A DNA stretch of 64,000 bases from Bythopirellula polymerisocia (GCF_007860015.1 NZ_SJPS01000002.1:248898-312897); one strand, 5' to 3'; shown: positions 43,504-52,790, counted from the stretch's first letter. The notes: a model not told the origin generated them from the sequence alone. Numbers and translations: made by a program.

Positions 43504-43535
43504 AGAGCAGACAAGTCGCACTTGTCGCATGCTCT
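43504..43535. repeat. 12-bp hairpin upstream of the small hypothetical gene
   Basis: AGAGCA-GACAAG (43504-43515), loop TCGCA, then CTTGTC (43521-43526), a GCA bulge and TGCTCT (43530-43535). Both stem blocks are perfect. It lies 61 nt above the ATG at 43443. The remaining stretch to 43960 (about 425 nt) shows no gene I would support. Confidence 0.5.
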
Positions 43536-43960
43536 GGTTATCGACCCAATAACTTGAGTTTCGCTAGCCGATTGCCTGAGGTCAAGCGAAACTTGACCGG
43601 TTTTTTCAAGATAATCGGCTCACAGACACCAGAAGGAGCCCATTCTTGGCACCAAGGTTCGCTTGTTCTCCTAGAAATTCGAGAAAAACCGGAGAGTCGT
43701 CCGACAACATCTAAACTCCTATGCTGCAATAGTTTGCGGTTAGAAGCAAATGGTCTGATCGCCAGAACAGTTGGCGATTTCGTCCAGCTAGCCTGGCGTT
43801 TTGATCGAACGACAGCAGTTCAGGGTGAATGGCAATAGAACTTCAGATTCTACAGCTCCCTCAGAGTTTGAGCTGACTGGTCTGATAGGACACCTTGGTG
43901 TAATTTGGCGTAGTTTGAATGAAGTCGTGAACTTTAAAATCTAAAGACAAGGATTATGCG

Positions 43961-45766
43961 ATGACTGTTGCTGCTGACTTGGAACAGGTCGACAAAGCCG
44001 TTTCTGCTGACGATCTAAGTCCAGCGGCTGCAGAGAATATTCGAGCGTGGCTCACCGAATCACGCTATGCAGAATATGCTCCCCAAGTGCAAGTACACAT
44101 CCAGCAGGGCAAATGGCAAGAGCTAGACGACGCTTTTTGGACCATCATCCCTTTTGGAACAGGGGGTCGGCGAGGCCGGATGTACCCCATCGGCAGCAAT
44201 GCCATCAATGACCGTACGATTGGTGAGAGCGCCCAAGGACTGGCCAACTATGTGAAGTCGCAGCTTGGCGCGAATGCACCGTTGGCCTGCGCAATCGCTC
44301 ACGACACTCGACATCGCTCGGAACACTTCTCTCGTCTCTGCTCCGAGATCATGGTTGCCGCGGGGTTCAAAGTGTACTACCTAAAAGGATTCCGCAGCAC
44401 ACCGGAACTTTCGTTTACGGTTCGCTACATGAATTGCTCCTGCGGGATCATGGTTACTGCCAGTCACAACCCACCCAGTGACAACGCCGTGAAAGCCTAT
44501 TGGTCCACAGGAGGACAACTTCTCCCACCTCACGATCAAGGCGTCATTGACGAGGTTATGTCCGTTCAGCAAATCGAGCGGGTAGATTTTGACAAGGCCT
44601 TGGCTGCAGGGCAGATCATCGAATGTCAGGAAGAAGTAGACCGAGAGTTTATCGACGCTGTGGTCCAGTTGGCATCTCCCGGACCTCGAGATTTGAAAGT
44701 CGTCTATTCACCTTTGCATGGCGTGGGGGCCAGTGCTGTTAGTCCAGTGCTTGAAAAAGCAGGCTTCAAGGATGTGGAATTGTTTGCCCTGCATGCCAAG
44801 CCGGATGGAGATTTTCCCAACGTGCCGGGGCATGTCTCCAATCCTGAGAATCCCAAAGTCTTTGATTCCATTGTGGAACATGCTAAGAAAGTCGGTGCGG
44901 ACCTGGCCGTGGCCACGGATCCAGACTGTGATCGCATCGGTTGCTCAGCTCCTCTTACCGCTGCGAAGGGCTCTGCCTGGGATACGCTCACCGGCAACCA
45001 GATCGGAGCACTTCTGGCGGACTATGTTTTGCAGTCGCGGCAATCGGCGGGCAAAATAACTCCCGAGAGCTTTATCATCATCACCCTCGTGACTACACAA
45101 CTAACCCGTCGCATTGCAGATAGCTACGGTGTGCAAACCTTCGGTGATTTGCTTGTCGGCTTCAAATGGATTGCAGGAGTGATCGACGAACAAGGGGCCG
45201 ACAATTTCCTCTTTGGCACAGAGGAATCGCACGGCTATTTGGCAGGACAGCATGTCCGCGACAAGGATGGTGCTGTCGGTTCATTACTATTGTGCGAGCT
45301 GGCTGCCCAACTCAAGGCCGAAGGGCAGACATTGCACGAAAAACTAGACGCATTGTATTGGCAACACGGGTTGCATTCGGAACGTACGGTCTCTGTCCAG
45401 ATGCCTGGAAGCGAAGGGATGGATCGTATGAAGGAAGTCATGCTTCAGTTCCGCTCAGATCCACCCCGTTCATTGGCTGGTTTTGCAGTCCGACAGATGC
45501 GAAACTATCTCAACCTCGAAACTGCACTCCCCGATGGATCTAAGGAAAAACTCGTCGGCCCCCAGGGTGACTTGGTGATTCTCGACTTGGAGATCGAAGG
45601 CAATTACGTGGCAATCCGACCCAGCGGTACCGAGCCGAAGATCAAGCTCTACATGTTCACCTACGAGCCACCCGAGCAACTCGCGAATCTTGATCGTGCC
45701 AAGGAAATGCTCAACGAACGGCTCGACAAGATCGAAGCAGACATGCGCGCATTTGCGGGAGTGTGA
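43961..45766 (+). CDS. phosphohexomutase (phosphoglucomutase/phosphomannomutase family)
   Basis: A 601-residue cytoplasmic enzyme of the alpha-D-phosphohexomutase family, which shifts phosphate between C1 and C6 of a hexose. AAGGA lies 7 nt before the ATG. The four family blocks are present in order: the phosphoserine loop GIMVTASHNPPSDNAVK (about residue 165), the metal site DPDCDRIG (about 320), the sugar-binding FGTEESHGYL (about 423) and the phosphate-binding RPSGTEPKIKLY near the C-terminus (about 551). An additional FGTGGRRGRM motif near residue 65 binds substrate. The length fits the longer bacterial phosphoglucomutase-2 subgroup. It is followed by uvrC after about 80 nt. Confidence 0.93.
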   Translation: MTVAADLEQVDKAVSADDLSPAAAENIRAWLTESRYAEYAPQVQVHIQQGKWQELDDAFWTIIPFGTGGRRGRMYPIGSNAINDRTIGESAQGLANYVKSQLGANAPLACAIAHDTRHRSEHFSRLCSEIMVAAGFKVYYLKGFRSTPELSFTVRYMNCSCGIMVTASHNPPSDNAVKAYWSTGGQLLPPHDQGVIDEVMSVQQIERVDFDKALAAGQIIECQEEVDREFIDAVVQLASPGPRDLKVVYSPLHGVGASAVSPVLEKAGFKDVELFALHAKPDGDFPNVPGHVSNPENPKVFDSIVEHAKKVGADLAVATDPDCDRIGCSAPLTAAKGSAWDTLTGNQIGALLADYVLQSRQSAGKITPESFIIITLVTTQLTRRIADSYGVQTFGDLLVGFKWIAGVIDEQGADNFLFGTEESHGYLAGQHVRDKDGAVGSLLLCELAAQLKAEGQTLHEKLDALYWQHGLHSERTVSVQMPGSEGMDRMKEVMLQFRSDPPRSLAGFAVRQMRNYLNLETALPDGSKEKLVGPQGDLVILDLEIEGNYVAIRPSGTEPKIKLYMFTYEPPEQLANLDRAKEMLNERLDKIEADMRAFAGV

Positions 45767-45848
45767 AGGGTGTCTTGCAGTCAAGCTGAGCTTGCTCGTA
45801 TTGGCTCAACTAGCCGTTTAGGGCACAGTGGCCTACGATTACCGTGCC

Positions 45849-47228
45849 ATGGCCGAACTACCTATCGAACAATCTGGCGATAAATCCCTGCCTAAGGAAC
45901 CAAAGACTCAAGCGGATTTTTTTCTGCGGGCTGCGGAGAAGGTGCGGGCGAAGTTCCCCCAATCCCCGGGCGTGTATCTCTTTCAAGATCAATCGGGCAG
46001 AGTCTTATACGTCGGCAAAGCCAAGAGCCTGCGGTCACGGGCAGGGAGCTATTTCCTCAAAGCCGCCGCCGAGGATCAGCGTACTCGTAAGTTAGTCAGA
46101 GAGATCTACGACGTTGATTTCATGGAAGCGGAGAGCGAAGTCGATGCGCTCTTGATGGAATCGCGACTGATCAAGGACATTCAGCCGCCGTTCAACAAAG
46201 AGCTTCGAGACGATAAATCGTTTCCATATTTGCAGATTACGACCCATGAAGATTTCCCCCGCATCGAGGTCACCCGCGAGCCACGGACCTCCGGCGTGAA
46301 ACTCTATGGCCCTTTCACCAGCGCGGGGAGCCTGAACGGCGCGATCCAGGTACTGCAACGCGTCTTTCAGTTTCGCACTTGTTCGCTGGACATAGATGCA
46401 GAAGACGAACGTTGGCGGTGGTTTAGGCCCTGCCTGCTGGCCTCGATCAAGCAGTGCACAGCTCCTTGCAACTTGCGAATCTCCAAGGACGAGTATCGCA
46501 AAGACATCGGCCGACTGAAGAAATTCCTGGAGGGAAAACGCAAGCCGCTGCTCAAGGAAATGAAGAAGGAGATGCTGGAGGCGGCGACTGCGAAACGGTT
46601 CGAGCAGGCAGCACGTTTGCGGGACGAAATCGCGATGCTCGAATCGCTGCACGAACGGGGTGACCTCGACAAACACGTCCAGCCAGAGGTTTTTTATATC
46701 GACCCGCAAAAGGGGTTGGTGGGGCTGCAGAAAGTCCTCAAGCTAAAGGCTGTTCCACGGACGATCGAAGGGATGGACATCGCCCACCTGGGAGGTGACG
46801 AAACGGTGGCCAGTCTAGTGCAGTTTATTGACGGCATGCCCTTCAAGCCAGGTTATCGACGCTACCGCATCCGCGAAGTTGAAGGGATCGACGACTATGC
46901 GAGCATGCAGGAAATCGTTTCCCGCCGATTCGCCAAGCTTCGTGACGACACGGAGCTGTTCCCTGATCTCTTATTGATCGACGGCGGCAAAGGGCAACTT
47001 AACAGCGTGCTGAAAGCCTTCGCCTCGCTGAGTATCGAGCCCCCACAGATCATCTCACTGGCAAAAAAAGAAGAACTTATCTTCGTTCCAGGTCGCGAAA
47101 CTCCTTTGCGTCTCACACGCCATTCGTTCGCCCTGCGGTTGCTTCAATATATCCGCGACGAAGCCCACCGTTTTGCCCAGCATTATCATCATCTGTTGCG
47201 GCGGAAGAAGACTTTCGACCTCGAATAG
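45849..47228 (+). CDS. uvrC: UvrC-type excinuclease subunit lacking the C-terminal HhH domain
   Basis: 459 residues from the ATG at 45849; an in-frame GTG at 45828 is also possible, as neither has a clear ribosome binding site. The GIY-YIG nuclease comes first (SPGVYLFQDQSGRVLYVGKAKSLR, then DALLMESRLIKDIQPPFN). A Cys-containing linker follows (FRPCLLASIKQCTAPC), then a UVR helix pair (KEMLEAATAKRFEQAARLRDEIAMLE) and the RNase H-like C-nuclease (IEGMDIAHLGG, DLLLIDGGKGQLN). It ends YIRDEAHRFAQHYHHLL. Standard UvrC is about 600 residues and ends with a helix-hairpin-helix pair, absent here. It should cut both sides of a lesion with UvrA/UvrB, with altered DNA binding. Confidence 0.88.
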   Translation: MAELPIEQSGDKSLPKEPKTQADFFLRAAEKVRAKFPQSPGVYLFQDQSGRVLYVGKAKSLRSRAGSYFLKAAAEDQRTRKLVREIYDVDFMEAESEVDALLMESRLIKDIQPPFNKELRDDKSFPYLQITTHEDFPRIEVTREPRTSGVKLYGPFTSAGSLNGAIQVLQRVFQFRTCSLDIDAEDERWRWFRPCLLASIKQCTAPCNLRISKDEYRKDIGRLKKFLEGKRKPLLKEMKKEMLEAATAKRFEQAARLRDEIAMLESLHERGDLDKHVQPEVFYIDPQKGLVGLQKVLKLKAVPRTIEGMDIAHLGGDETVASLVQFIDGMPFKPGYRRYRIREVEGIDDYASMQEIVSRRFAKLRDDTELFPDLLLIDGGKGQLNSVLKAFASLSIEPPQIISLAKKEELIFVPGRETPLRLTRHSFALRLLQYIRDEAHRFAQHYHHLLRRKKTFDLE

Positions 47229-47475
47229 GCACCTCTCGTTGCATGGATAGCAATTCTGCTGGAATTCAAAGTAGCGGAAACTCGCTGCCATTCTGCTAAT
47301 CTCACTTTTCTTCCTCTCCTGTACTTGCATGGCTCCTGAGACTTAGTAAAATCTTGCATATCAAGTGGGTATCTAACCCAATTTCTGCTTTTAAAAGCAT
47401 TTTATTGGGGAAACAAGCCATAAAAGGAGTTTTGTCGTGGCGTAATCATTGCCGTCAGTCGGCTGTACCAAGTCC

Positions 47476-47961
47476 ATGGCTGAAACCTCCGAATTGTTTC
47501 TCGGTGAATGGGCTCGGTCGATGGACGAGAGGTTTCGGTTTTCGCTCCCTGCGGAGTGGGCCGAGGCACTGACCGATGACAGCAGCGAATGCGTCTTGGC
47601 CAAGGAGCAACCCGGTTGCGTCAGCATATGGCACCCACAGGAGTGGGATAAATGGCTGAGCGAAGGGGTCTCGCTGGTCACCGGCAAGATTCGTAGCGGA
47701 AGAATTGGAGGGCGGATCAACAAAGTTCAACTCTTTGGTCGATTGCTCTCCACGCGACATAAGACAGTTCCGATAGCGGGTCGCGGGCGCATCGCGGTCC
47801 CTGACAGTTTTCGAACATTTTTAGAAGTAGAACCCGCGGGGGAATTACTGGTCGTCGGTGCCGCCGTGTGTGTTGAAGTTTGGAATCCGAATCGCTGGAG
47901 CGAGCACATCGGCACCCACATGCCAGAGTTCCGAAGATTGTTTGATGAGTTAGCAGATTAG
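47476..47961 (+). CDS. mraZ: MraZ-like protein outside a division cluster
   Basis: 161 residues from the ATG at 47476. Two SpoVT/AbrB-like MraZ repeats are visible: FLGEWARSMDERFRFSLPAEW (residues 8-28) and TVPIAGRGRIAVPDSFRTFLEV (about 96-117), each followed by a CVSIWHPQEWDKW or CVEVWNPNRWSEH strand. The first repeat matches the family pattern F-x-G-E-x-x-x-S-x-D-x-x-x-R-x-x-x-P. MraZ is a ring-forming DNA-binding repressor usually encoded at the start of the division/cell-wall cluster, before rsmH. Here the neighbours are uvrC and, convergent, the DUF1844 gene, so it is an orphan. A word-built inverted repeat and a candidate structured RNA follow. Confidence 0.8.
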   Translation: MAETSELFLGEWARSMDERFRFSLPAEWAEALTDDSSECVLAKEQPGCVSIWHPQEWDKWLSEGVSLVTGKIRSGRIGGRINKVQLFGRLLSTRHKTVPIAGRGRIAVPDSFRTFLEVEPAGELLVVGAAVCVEVWNPNRWSEHIGTHMPEFRRLFDELAD

Positions 47962-47977
47962 GAAAAGCAATTAGATA

Positions 47978-48046
47978 TTAGCTATTAGTCCTTAGCCAGA
48001 ATGATCGGAAGACTTCTCTGGCTAAAGACTAACTGCTAATAGCTAA
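47978..48046. repeat. word-built inverted repeat A (TTAG type)
   Basis: TTAGCTATTAG (47978-47988) pairs perfectly with CTAATAGCTAA (48036-48046), and TTAGCCAGA (47992-48000) with TCTGGCTAA (48017-48025). The arms are made of repeated TTAG/CTAA words, with an unequal joint between the two stems. It starts 17 nt after the mraZ stop and could also end its transcript. Confidence 0.75.
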
Positions 48047-48057
48047 CACCTATATTG

Positions 48058-48193
48058 TCACCATGCCCGGTCGGCACGATAGCCAATTACAACCCCTCCG
48101 TTTGTCACCCGGGTGGGAAATGCAAGTCGCATACTAACAGGCTATTGGGCCAACAGGCCGCGTACTCGTCGGCTGGGCATGGTGATTCTTTTT
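48058..48193 (+). ncRNA. candidate structured non-coding RNA
   Basis: An 11-bp perfect stem, TCACCATGCCC (48058-48068) with GGGCATGGTGA (48175-48185), encloses about 106 nt and is followed at once by TTCTTTTT. Inside are ATAGCC (48079-48084) with GGCTAT (48140-48145), an ATGC/GCAT hairpin with loop AAGTC, a GGCC-AACA-GGCC hairpin and the palindrome CACCCGGGTG. Such nested pairing with a terminal T-run is typical of an independent small RNA or a riboswitch-like element. It lacks the SRP, RNase P and tmRNA core motifs I know. It lies between convergent mraZ and DUF1844 genes. No reading frame explains it. Confidence 0.5.
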
Positions 48194-48224
48194 GGTAAGA
48201 TGAGCTTAAATTGATATCCAGGCT

Positions 48225-48629
48225 CTACAGTTCAAGCTTTGACTTGGTCTGCTCACCAACTTGGTTCTGCAATGCGACGAACGCCATCCGAAGTTGATGG
48301 AGCAGGCCCTCTAGCATAGCTGCCTCGTCAGTGGTGAGATTTCCCTTGGTCTTGTCCTCAAGTACCTGAAGCATGTCGATCGTATAGCGAGCATGTTCAA
48401 AACTGATCGTGTACTCGTTATTGACTGGATTAGGCACCTGCCCCAGCGCGATTAAGGATTCAGAGGCAAAGGTGCTGACCAGCATCTCGAAACTCGCAGG
48501 GGGTAAGTCTTGAGTTTGAGGATCCTCTCCCCCGTCTGGCTTGGCCTGCTTGTCGTAGGAGGCTTTTTCAGCCTCTACTTGGTCTTTCCAATTTTCGTCG
48601 ACAAAGATTTTCTTTTCTTCGCTCATCAT
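48225..48629 (-). CDS. DUF1844 protein
   Basis: A 134-residue cytoplasmic protein; two adjacent ATG codons (48629 and 48626) can start it. The N-terminal third is charged and probably flexible (DENWKDQVEAEKASYDKQ). The DUF1844 region follows: LPPASFEMLVSTFASESLIALGQ, then HARYTIDMLQVLEDKTKGNLT and MLEGLLHQLRMAFV. The family is small, acidic and helical, with no known biochemical role. It follows pyrG after only 18 nt on the same strand and is probably co-transcribed. A tight link to pyrG may point to a role in nucleotide supply or simply a shared promoter. Confidence 0.88.
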   Translation of the reverse strand: MMSEEKKIFVDENWKDQVEAEKASYDKQAKPDGGEDPQTQDLPPASFEMLVSTFASESLIALGQVPNPVNNEYTISFEHARYTIDMLQVLEDKTKGNLTTDEAAMLEGLLHQLRMAFVALQNQVGEQTKSKLEL

Positions 48630-48647
48630 GAATCTTTCTGAAATGGT

Positions 48648-50345
48648 TTAGCGCGCCTTGCGGAGAAATGGAACCGTTTCTTCCTCTTCCGACGACGGTT
48701 TCTCTTGAGAATTCTCGTGTGGCCGATCACCTCGGGCCTGACGGTGTTCGACAGCTGCACCGACAAAACCGGCAAAGAGCGGGTGAGATGCTGTGGGCTT
48801 GGACTGAAACTCAGGGTGATATTGAACCGCTACAAACCAGGGATGTGATGGAAATTCGATTATTTCTACCAGCGTTCCATCGGGACTTGTCCCAGCCAGC
48901 AACAGTCCCTGATCAACGAGCCGATCACGATAATCATTATTCACTTCATAGCGGTGACGGTGCCGTTCGGAAACCTGCTCGGCCGAATAGCAGGTGGCAG
49001 CATGACTCCCAGCAGCTAGTTTCGTGGGCTGGGCACCGAGTCGCATCGTACCACCCATATCGGTAATCGTTTTCTGAGCGTCCAACAGACAGATCACAGG
49101 GTGACGCGTCTCTTTGTCGAACTCAGTGGAATGAGCACCCTCCAGGCCACATACATGGCGGGCAATTTCGACTACCGCACACTGCATCCCCAGACAAATC
49201 CCAAAGAAGGGAATGTTTTTCTCCCGGGCATAGCGAATCGCGGCGACCTTCCCCTCAATGCCCCGCTCGCCGAAACCACCGGGGACCAAGAGGCCATCAA
49301 AACCCGCGAGCAGTTTCTCGGCACCCTCGTCTTCGACATCTTCGCTACGAATGCGGGCTAGCCGAATCTGGGCTCCATTAGCCATTCCAGCATGATCGAG
49401 TGCTTCGTAAATCGACTTGTAGGCGTCTCGGTGTTCGGCATATTTCCCCACGACGGCGATGCTTACTTCGCAGTCGGGATTGCGAAGTCGCTTGAGCAGA
49501 TTTCGCCAATCCTCAAGGTCGGGCTCTGGCGTTTGCAGGCCAAGTTTGCGGCAGATCAAGCCATCCAGGTTGTTGTCCAGCAAGCTCAAGGGGACCTCGT
49601 AAATGGAAAAATCCTTATCTCGCTCTTCGATCACAGCTTCCAGCGAAATGTTGCAGAACAGGGCGATTTTCTCTCGGTCTTCACGGCTGATAGGCTGTTC
49701 GGTGCGGCAGATTAGAACATCGGGCTGGATACCGATCTCGCGAAGCTGTCCTACCGAGTGCTGAGTCGGCTTGGTTTTGAGTTCCCTGGCGGCCTTTAAG
49801 TAGGGAACCAGCGTAAGATGCAGATACAGGCAGTTTTCTTTGCCCACATCGAGAGCGAACTGGCGAATCGCCTCCAAGAACGGCAAGCTCTCGATGTCGC
49901 CCACAGTCCCGCCTATTTCTGTGATGACTACGTCGACTCGCTCATCGGTATCCTTGGCTACCTTGTGGATGACCGACTTGATTTCATTGGTGATGTGCGG
50001 GATCACCTGCACGGTTTTTCCCAGGAATTCGCCACGCCGTTCCTTGTTGATGACCGACTGATAAATTTGGCCGGTGGTATAATTCGAGTCGCGGGTGAGT
50101 GGAGAGCTAGTAAATCGCTCGTAATGGCCCAGATCGAGGTCGGTCTCACTGCCATCGTCCAGCACGTAGACTTCGCCGTGTTGGTAGGGGCTCATCGTGC
50201 CAGGATCGACGTTGATATAGGGATCAAGCTTCTGCATCCGCACGCTCAAACCCCGCCTTTCCAACAACATCCCGACCGACGCGCTAGTGAGCCCTTTTCC
50301 TAAGGAGCTGACAACACCACCGGTGACAAAAATGTGTTTGGTCAT
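48648..50345 (-). CDS. pyrG: CTP synthase PyrG
   Basis: A 565-residue enzyme that converts UTP to CTP using glutamine and ATP. The synthase domain starts [18 protein letters not shown] with the P-loop at residues 9-18, then [21 protein letters not shown] and [17 protein letters not shown]. The class I glutamine amidotransferase domain (about 290-540) shows [18 protein letters not shown] with the catalytic Cys, and [11 protein letters not shown] with the catalytic His. The length is normal; the last 20-25 residues are a polar extension. Together with cmk in this window it belongs to pyrimidine nucleotide metabolism. Confidence 0.97.
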   Translation of the reverse strand: MTKHIFVTGGVVSSLGKGLTSASVGMLLERRGLSVRMQKLDPYINVDPGTMSPYQHGEVYVLDDGSETDLDLGHYERFTSSPLTRDSNYTTGQIYQSVINKERRGEFLGKTVQVIPHITNEIKSVIHKVAKDTDERVDVVITEIGGTVGDIESLPFLEAIRQFALDVGKENCLYLHLTLVPYLKAARELKTKPTQHSVGQLREIGIQPDVLICRTEQPISREDREKIALFCNISLEAVIEERDKDFSIYEVPLSLLDNNLDGLICRKLGLQTPEPDLEDWRNLLKRLRNPDCEVSIAVVGKYAEHRDAYKSIYEALDHAGMANGAQIRLARIRSEDVEDEGAEKLLAGFDGLLVPGGFGERGIEGKVAAIRYAREKNIPFFGICLGMQCAVVEIARHVCGLEGAHSTEFDKETRHPVICLLDAQKTITDMGGTMRLGAQPTKLAAGSHAATCYSAEQVSERHRHRYEVNNDYRDRLVDQGLLLAGTSPDGTLVEIIEFPSHPWFVAVQYHPEFQSKPTASHPLFAGFVGAAVEHRQARGDRPHENSQEKPSSEEEETVPFLRKAR

Positions 50346-50591
50346 GATTTTGATCTACCTTCCTGGCTGGCAATTGACCACGGCATCGCTTACCGGGTCA
50401 GGGGTCCCTGCAAGTGTGCATCTTAGCGAATTGCTAGCGGACTGGGGAGGGTCCCGTGGGGCAACCTTCCAGGCAGCCAATCGAGGCACGAAGCCTACAG
50501 CACAAAACTGGCCAATGCTATCCACGGCAGGTAGAATAGGGTGCGATCTACATTTATCTCTCATACGGAACTTCTGGGCGGGTGTTTTTCA

Positions 50592-51845
50592 ATGGTCAAG
50601 TTTCTGTGTGCCGCTCTGACCACCCTCGCCCTAGCCGATTTCTCCAGGGCTCAGATCTCCATCGATGGCTCTCTGGTGGGTGACGAGTCTGGGTATGGGA
50701 CAGCACTCTCTATCCAGAACACCAACACCCAATACGGCAATGCAACCAATGGCGATCCACGAATTGCCTCGAGCGGCTCGGAAATTGACCAAGTCTTCGC
50801 CCAAGTAGCCGACGGCAGGCTCAACGTGCTCATCACGGGCAACTTGGAGAGCAATTTCAACAAGCTCAATGTATTTATCGATTCGAATCCTGGTGGGATG
50901 AACCAGATCGAAGGAACCAGTCTGCCAACGCAGGTCGATCCGTTTTGCTGTTCCGGCAGCGGTGCATTGCAACGATTCAACGGATTACGCTTTGACAATG
51001 GTTTCGAGGCCGATCACTTTCTCACCTTTTCCAACGGAAATCACATTTTCGGAGCGGGAATAGATATCTGGACTCTCTCGGCCTACTACGCTGACCTCAC
51101 TCAAGGAACGGAAGGCAATAAAAGTGAGATTGGATTCCAACGATTTGCCGCTGGAGTGGAACCCGGATTCGGAATCGGCGTGCCCATCGATCAACTCAAC
51201 AATGGTTGTACCGGCCCCGCAGATACCACCTGTTCGCCACTTGAGCACGAATTCGCAGAACCTGTTGATCTGATCAACGATCCCACCAACAGCCGCAACC
51301 ATCGAAACTTTCTCAACAACATCGACATCCTGATGGCAATCGACAATAGCAACACGGCAGGGGTAAATGGCGGATCGGGAGCAGCAACCGGCAATCCGCA
51401 GAGCGTCCTGACAGGGATTGAGTTTTCCTTGCCCCTAGCGGTGCTCGGCAATCCTACCAGCGCAATCAAGCTTCTCGCGTTTATCGGCAACGGTGCTCAC
51501 AATCACGTCTCCAATCAGTTTTCAGGAGTCGGTGTCTTGCTGGGAAACCTCGGCAGCCCGGGGTCGGTGAATCTCGCAAACATCGCCGGCAACCAATTCG
51601 TAACGATTCCTATATCCCCGGCAGACTTTGACGGCGATGGTGATGTCGATGGACGAGATTTTTTATTATGGCAAAGAGGTGGATCGCCCGCTGAATTGGG
51701 GCCAGCGGACTTGGCACTTTGGCAAGCTCAGTACGCATCCGTTGGAGGGGCACCGCCATCGGCTACCCGAGTTCCAGAACCCTACTTCATCAGCTGGGTG
51801 ATTCTGGGACTTTGGCCAATAAGACTTGGTCCTAGGCGATTCTAA
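50592..51845 (+). CDS. PEP-CTERM protein with dockerin-like repeat, function unknown
   Basis: 417 residues from the ATG at 50592, chosen because a signal peptide (to about SRAQ, residue 21) starts there. The mature part has QVADGRLNVLITGNLESNF and LNVFIDSNPGGMNQIEG near the start and VLTGIEFSLPLAVLGN later, beta-rich and without a recognised domain. Cys pairs (FCCSGSG, CTGPADTTC) may form disulfides. A dockerin-like loop (DFDGDGDVDGRDFLLWQ, then LGPADLALWQAQY) precedes VPEP, a rather polar short helix and RRF. The final helix contains Trp and Pro, so the sorting signal is atypical. It stands alone, away from the main array. Confidence 0.75.
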   Translation: MVKFLCAALTTLALADFSRAQISIDGSLVGDESGYGTALSIQNTNTQYGNATNGDPRIASSGSEIDQVFAQVADGRLNVLITGNLESNFNKLNVFIDSNPGGMNQIEGTSLPTQVDPFCCSGSGALQRFNGLRFDNGFEADHFLTFSNGNHIFGAGIDIWTLSAYYADLTQGTEGNKSEIGFQRFAAGVEPGFGIGVPIDQLNNGCTGPADTTCSPLEHEFAEPVDLINDPTNSRNHRNFLNNIDILMAIDNSNTAGVNGGSGAATGNPQSVLTGIEFSLPLAVLGNPTSAIKLLAFIGNGAHNHVSNQFSGVGVLLGNLGSPGSVNLANIAGNQFVTIPISPADFDGDGDVDGRDFLLWQRGGSPAELGPADLALWQAQYASVGGAPPSATRVPEPYFISWVILGLWPIRLGPRRF

Positions 51846-52048
51846 CGACGTATCCGGAGACATCTGCTACCAGGTCCGATCCCAGCTAGCAATCGAACCG
51901 ATCTTGACCCGTTCGGCTGATTGGGACAAATTCAGGCCGTTTCCGGGATTCGAATCCGCATCCTGGAAACATGAATCACGACCCAGGTCCGAGCTATCGG
52001 CGCTCGGCCACCCCAACTATTTCCCTGTGCAAATGGAGGTGCACATCT

Positions 52049-52666
52049 ATGAAACGCGAATTGGATCTCGCCCGGCAATTGCTGCTGGACATCGAATCTC
52101 GGGGGCCTGACTGCTCAGTGAGCGTACTACGCCCTAATGTCAATCACAGCAGTGTGGCAAATCACGAATCGGAGGAGCGGATTCGGTACCACCTCCGCTT
52201 GCTGATCGATGCAGGCCTGTTGAAAGAAGTGGATCGCACGACGGCAGGCATTCCTTGCGTCCGCCTCACGCATGAGGGACATGAGCTCTTGGAGCTGGCC
52301 CGGCATGAAAATCTCTGGCGTGAAGCGAAATGGCTCTGCCAGGAACGAACGGGCGGCCTGTCGCTCACGGTGATTCGCACGTTTATGGTGCGACTAGCGG
52401 TTGGACCGAGCGGTACCCTCCCCCGGACAAGACGAACTTACCTGGCTCGACGTCCTAGGCTCGAGACAGATCGCATCGAGCCGATTCGCTATCTTCAGCG
52501 TGAGGACGCCGACGAGATGCTCGACGCAGACAGGTATCGCTATGTGCGGATTCGTCCAGAGATGACTGATCACTACGACCGCCCGTTGAGTTATGTGTCC
52601 GACTGGGATGAAGAACCCCGATTGAATGGCGAATTCGAAACCACGTTTCCGACCCAATTGATCTAA
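52049..52666 (+). CDS. DUF2513-domain protein
   Basis: A 205-residue protein. The ATG at 52049 is preceded by GGAGGT with 8-nt spacing, the strongest ribosome binding site in this region. Residues 1-115 match DUF2513, a winged-helix-like domain often found in phage and mobile-element proteins: MKRELDLARQLLLDIESRG, RIRYHLRLLIDAGLLKE, VRLTHEGHELLELARHE and WREAKWLCQERTGGLSL. The remaining 90 residues are Arg/Asp-rich with no recognised domain. A strong terminator follows, so it is a single-gene unit. No other mobile-element genes are seen nearby. Confidence 0.82.
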   Translation: MKRELDLARQLLLDIESRGPDCSVSVLRPNVNHSSVANHESEERIRYHLRLLIDAGLLKEVDRTTAGIPCVRLTHEGHELLELARHENLWREAKWLCQERTGGLSLTVIRTFMVRLAVGPSGTLPRTRRTYLARRPRLETDRIEPIRYLQREDADEMLDADRYRYVRIRPEMTDHYDRPLSYVSDWDEEPRLNGEFETTFPTQLI

Positions 52667-52698
52667 GCAGCGATCTACTCCAGATCGGTGATGAATCG

Positions 52699-52730
52699 GG
52701 GCGCTGCTCTCTAAAAGCAGCGCCCTTTTT
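52699..52730 (+). terminator. Rho-independent terminator of the DUF2513 gene
   Basis: GGGCGCTGCT (52699-52708) pairs perfectly with AGCAGCGCCC (52716-52725), followed by five T. It lies 33 nt after the stop at 52666. Confidence 0.9.
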
Positions 52731-52790
52731 CGTCGGTGAGCCGGGTCGTCCTCGATACCCGGCCAACTTGAAACCAGAAAGGCAAATTAA

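Noticed and set aside
43554-43838. Plus-strand frame of 94 codons starting with TTG upstream of the phosphohexomutase
   Set aside because: No Shine-Dalgarno sequence, neutral third-position composition and no recognisable feature. I left the region as non-coding.
48058-48193. Identification of the structured spacer as SRP RNA, RNase P RNA or tmRNA
   Set aside because: The SRP GNAR-loop domain, RNase P core (GAAAGTCC-like) and tmRNA ends are absent. It is kept only as an unnamed candidate RNA.
51850-52045. tRNA-like pieces (GATTCGAATCC, and a GTTTCC/GGAAAC stem) upstream of the DUF2513 gene
   Set aside because: The T-arm-like loop is not closed by the required G-C pair, and no acceptor, D or anticodon arm can be laid out on either strand. 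It could be an old attachment-site remnant, but the evidence is too thin.
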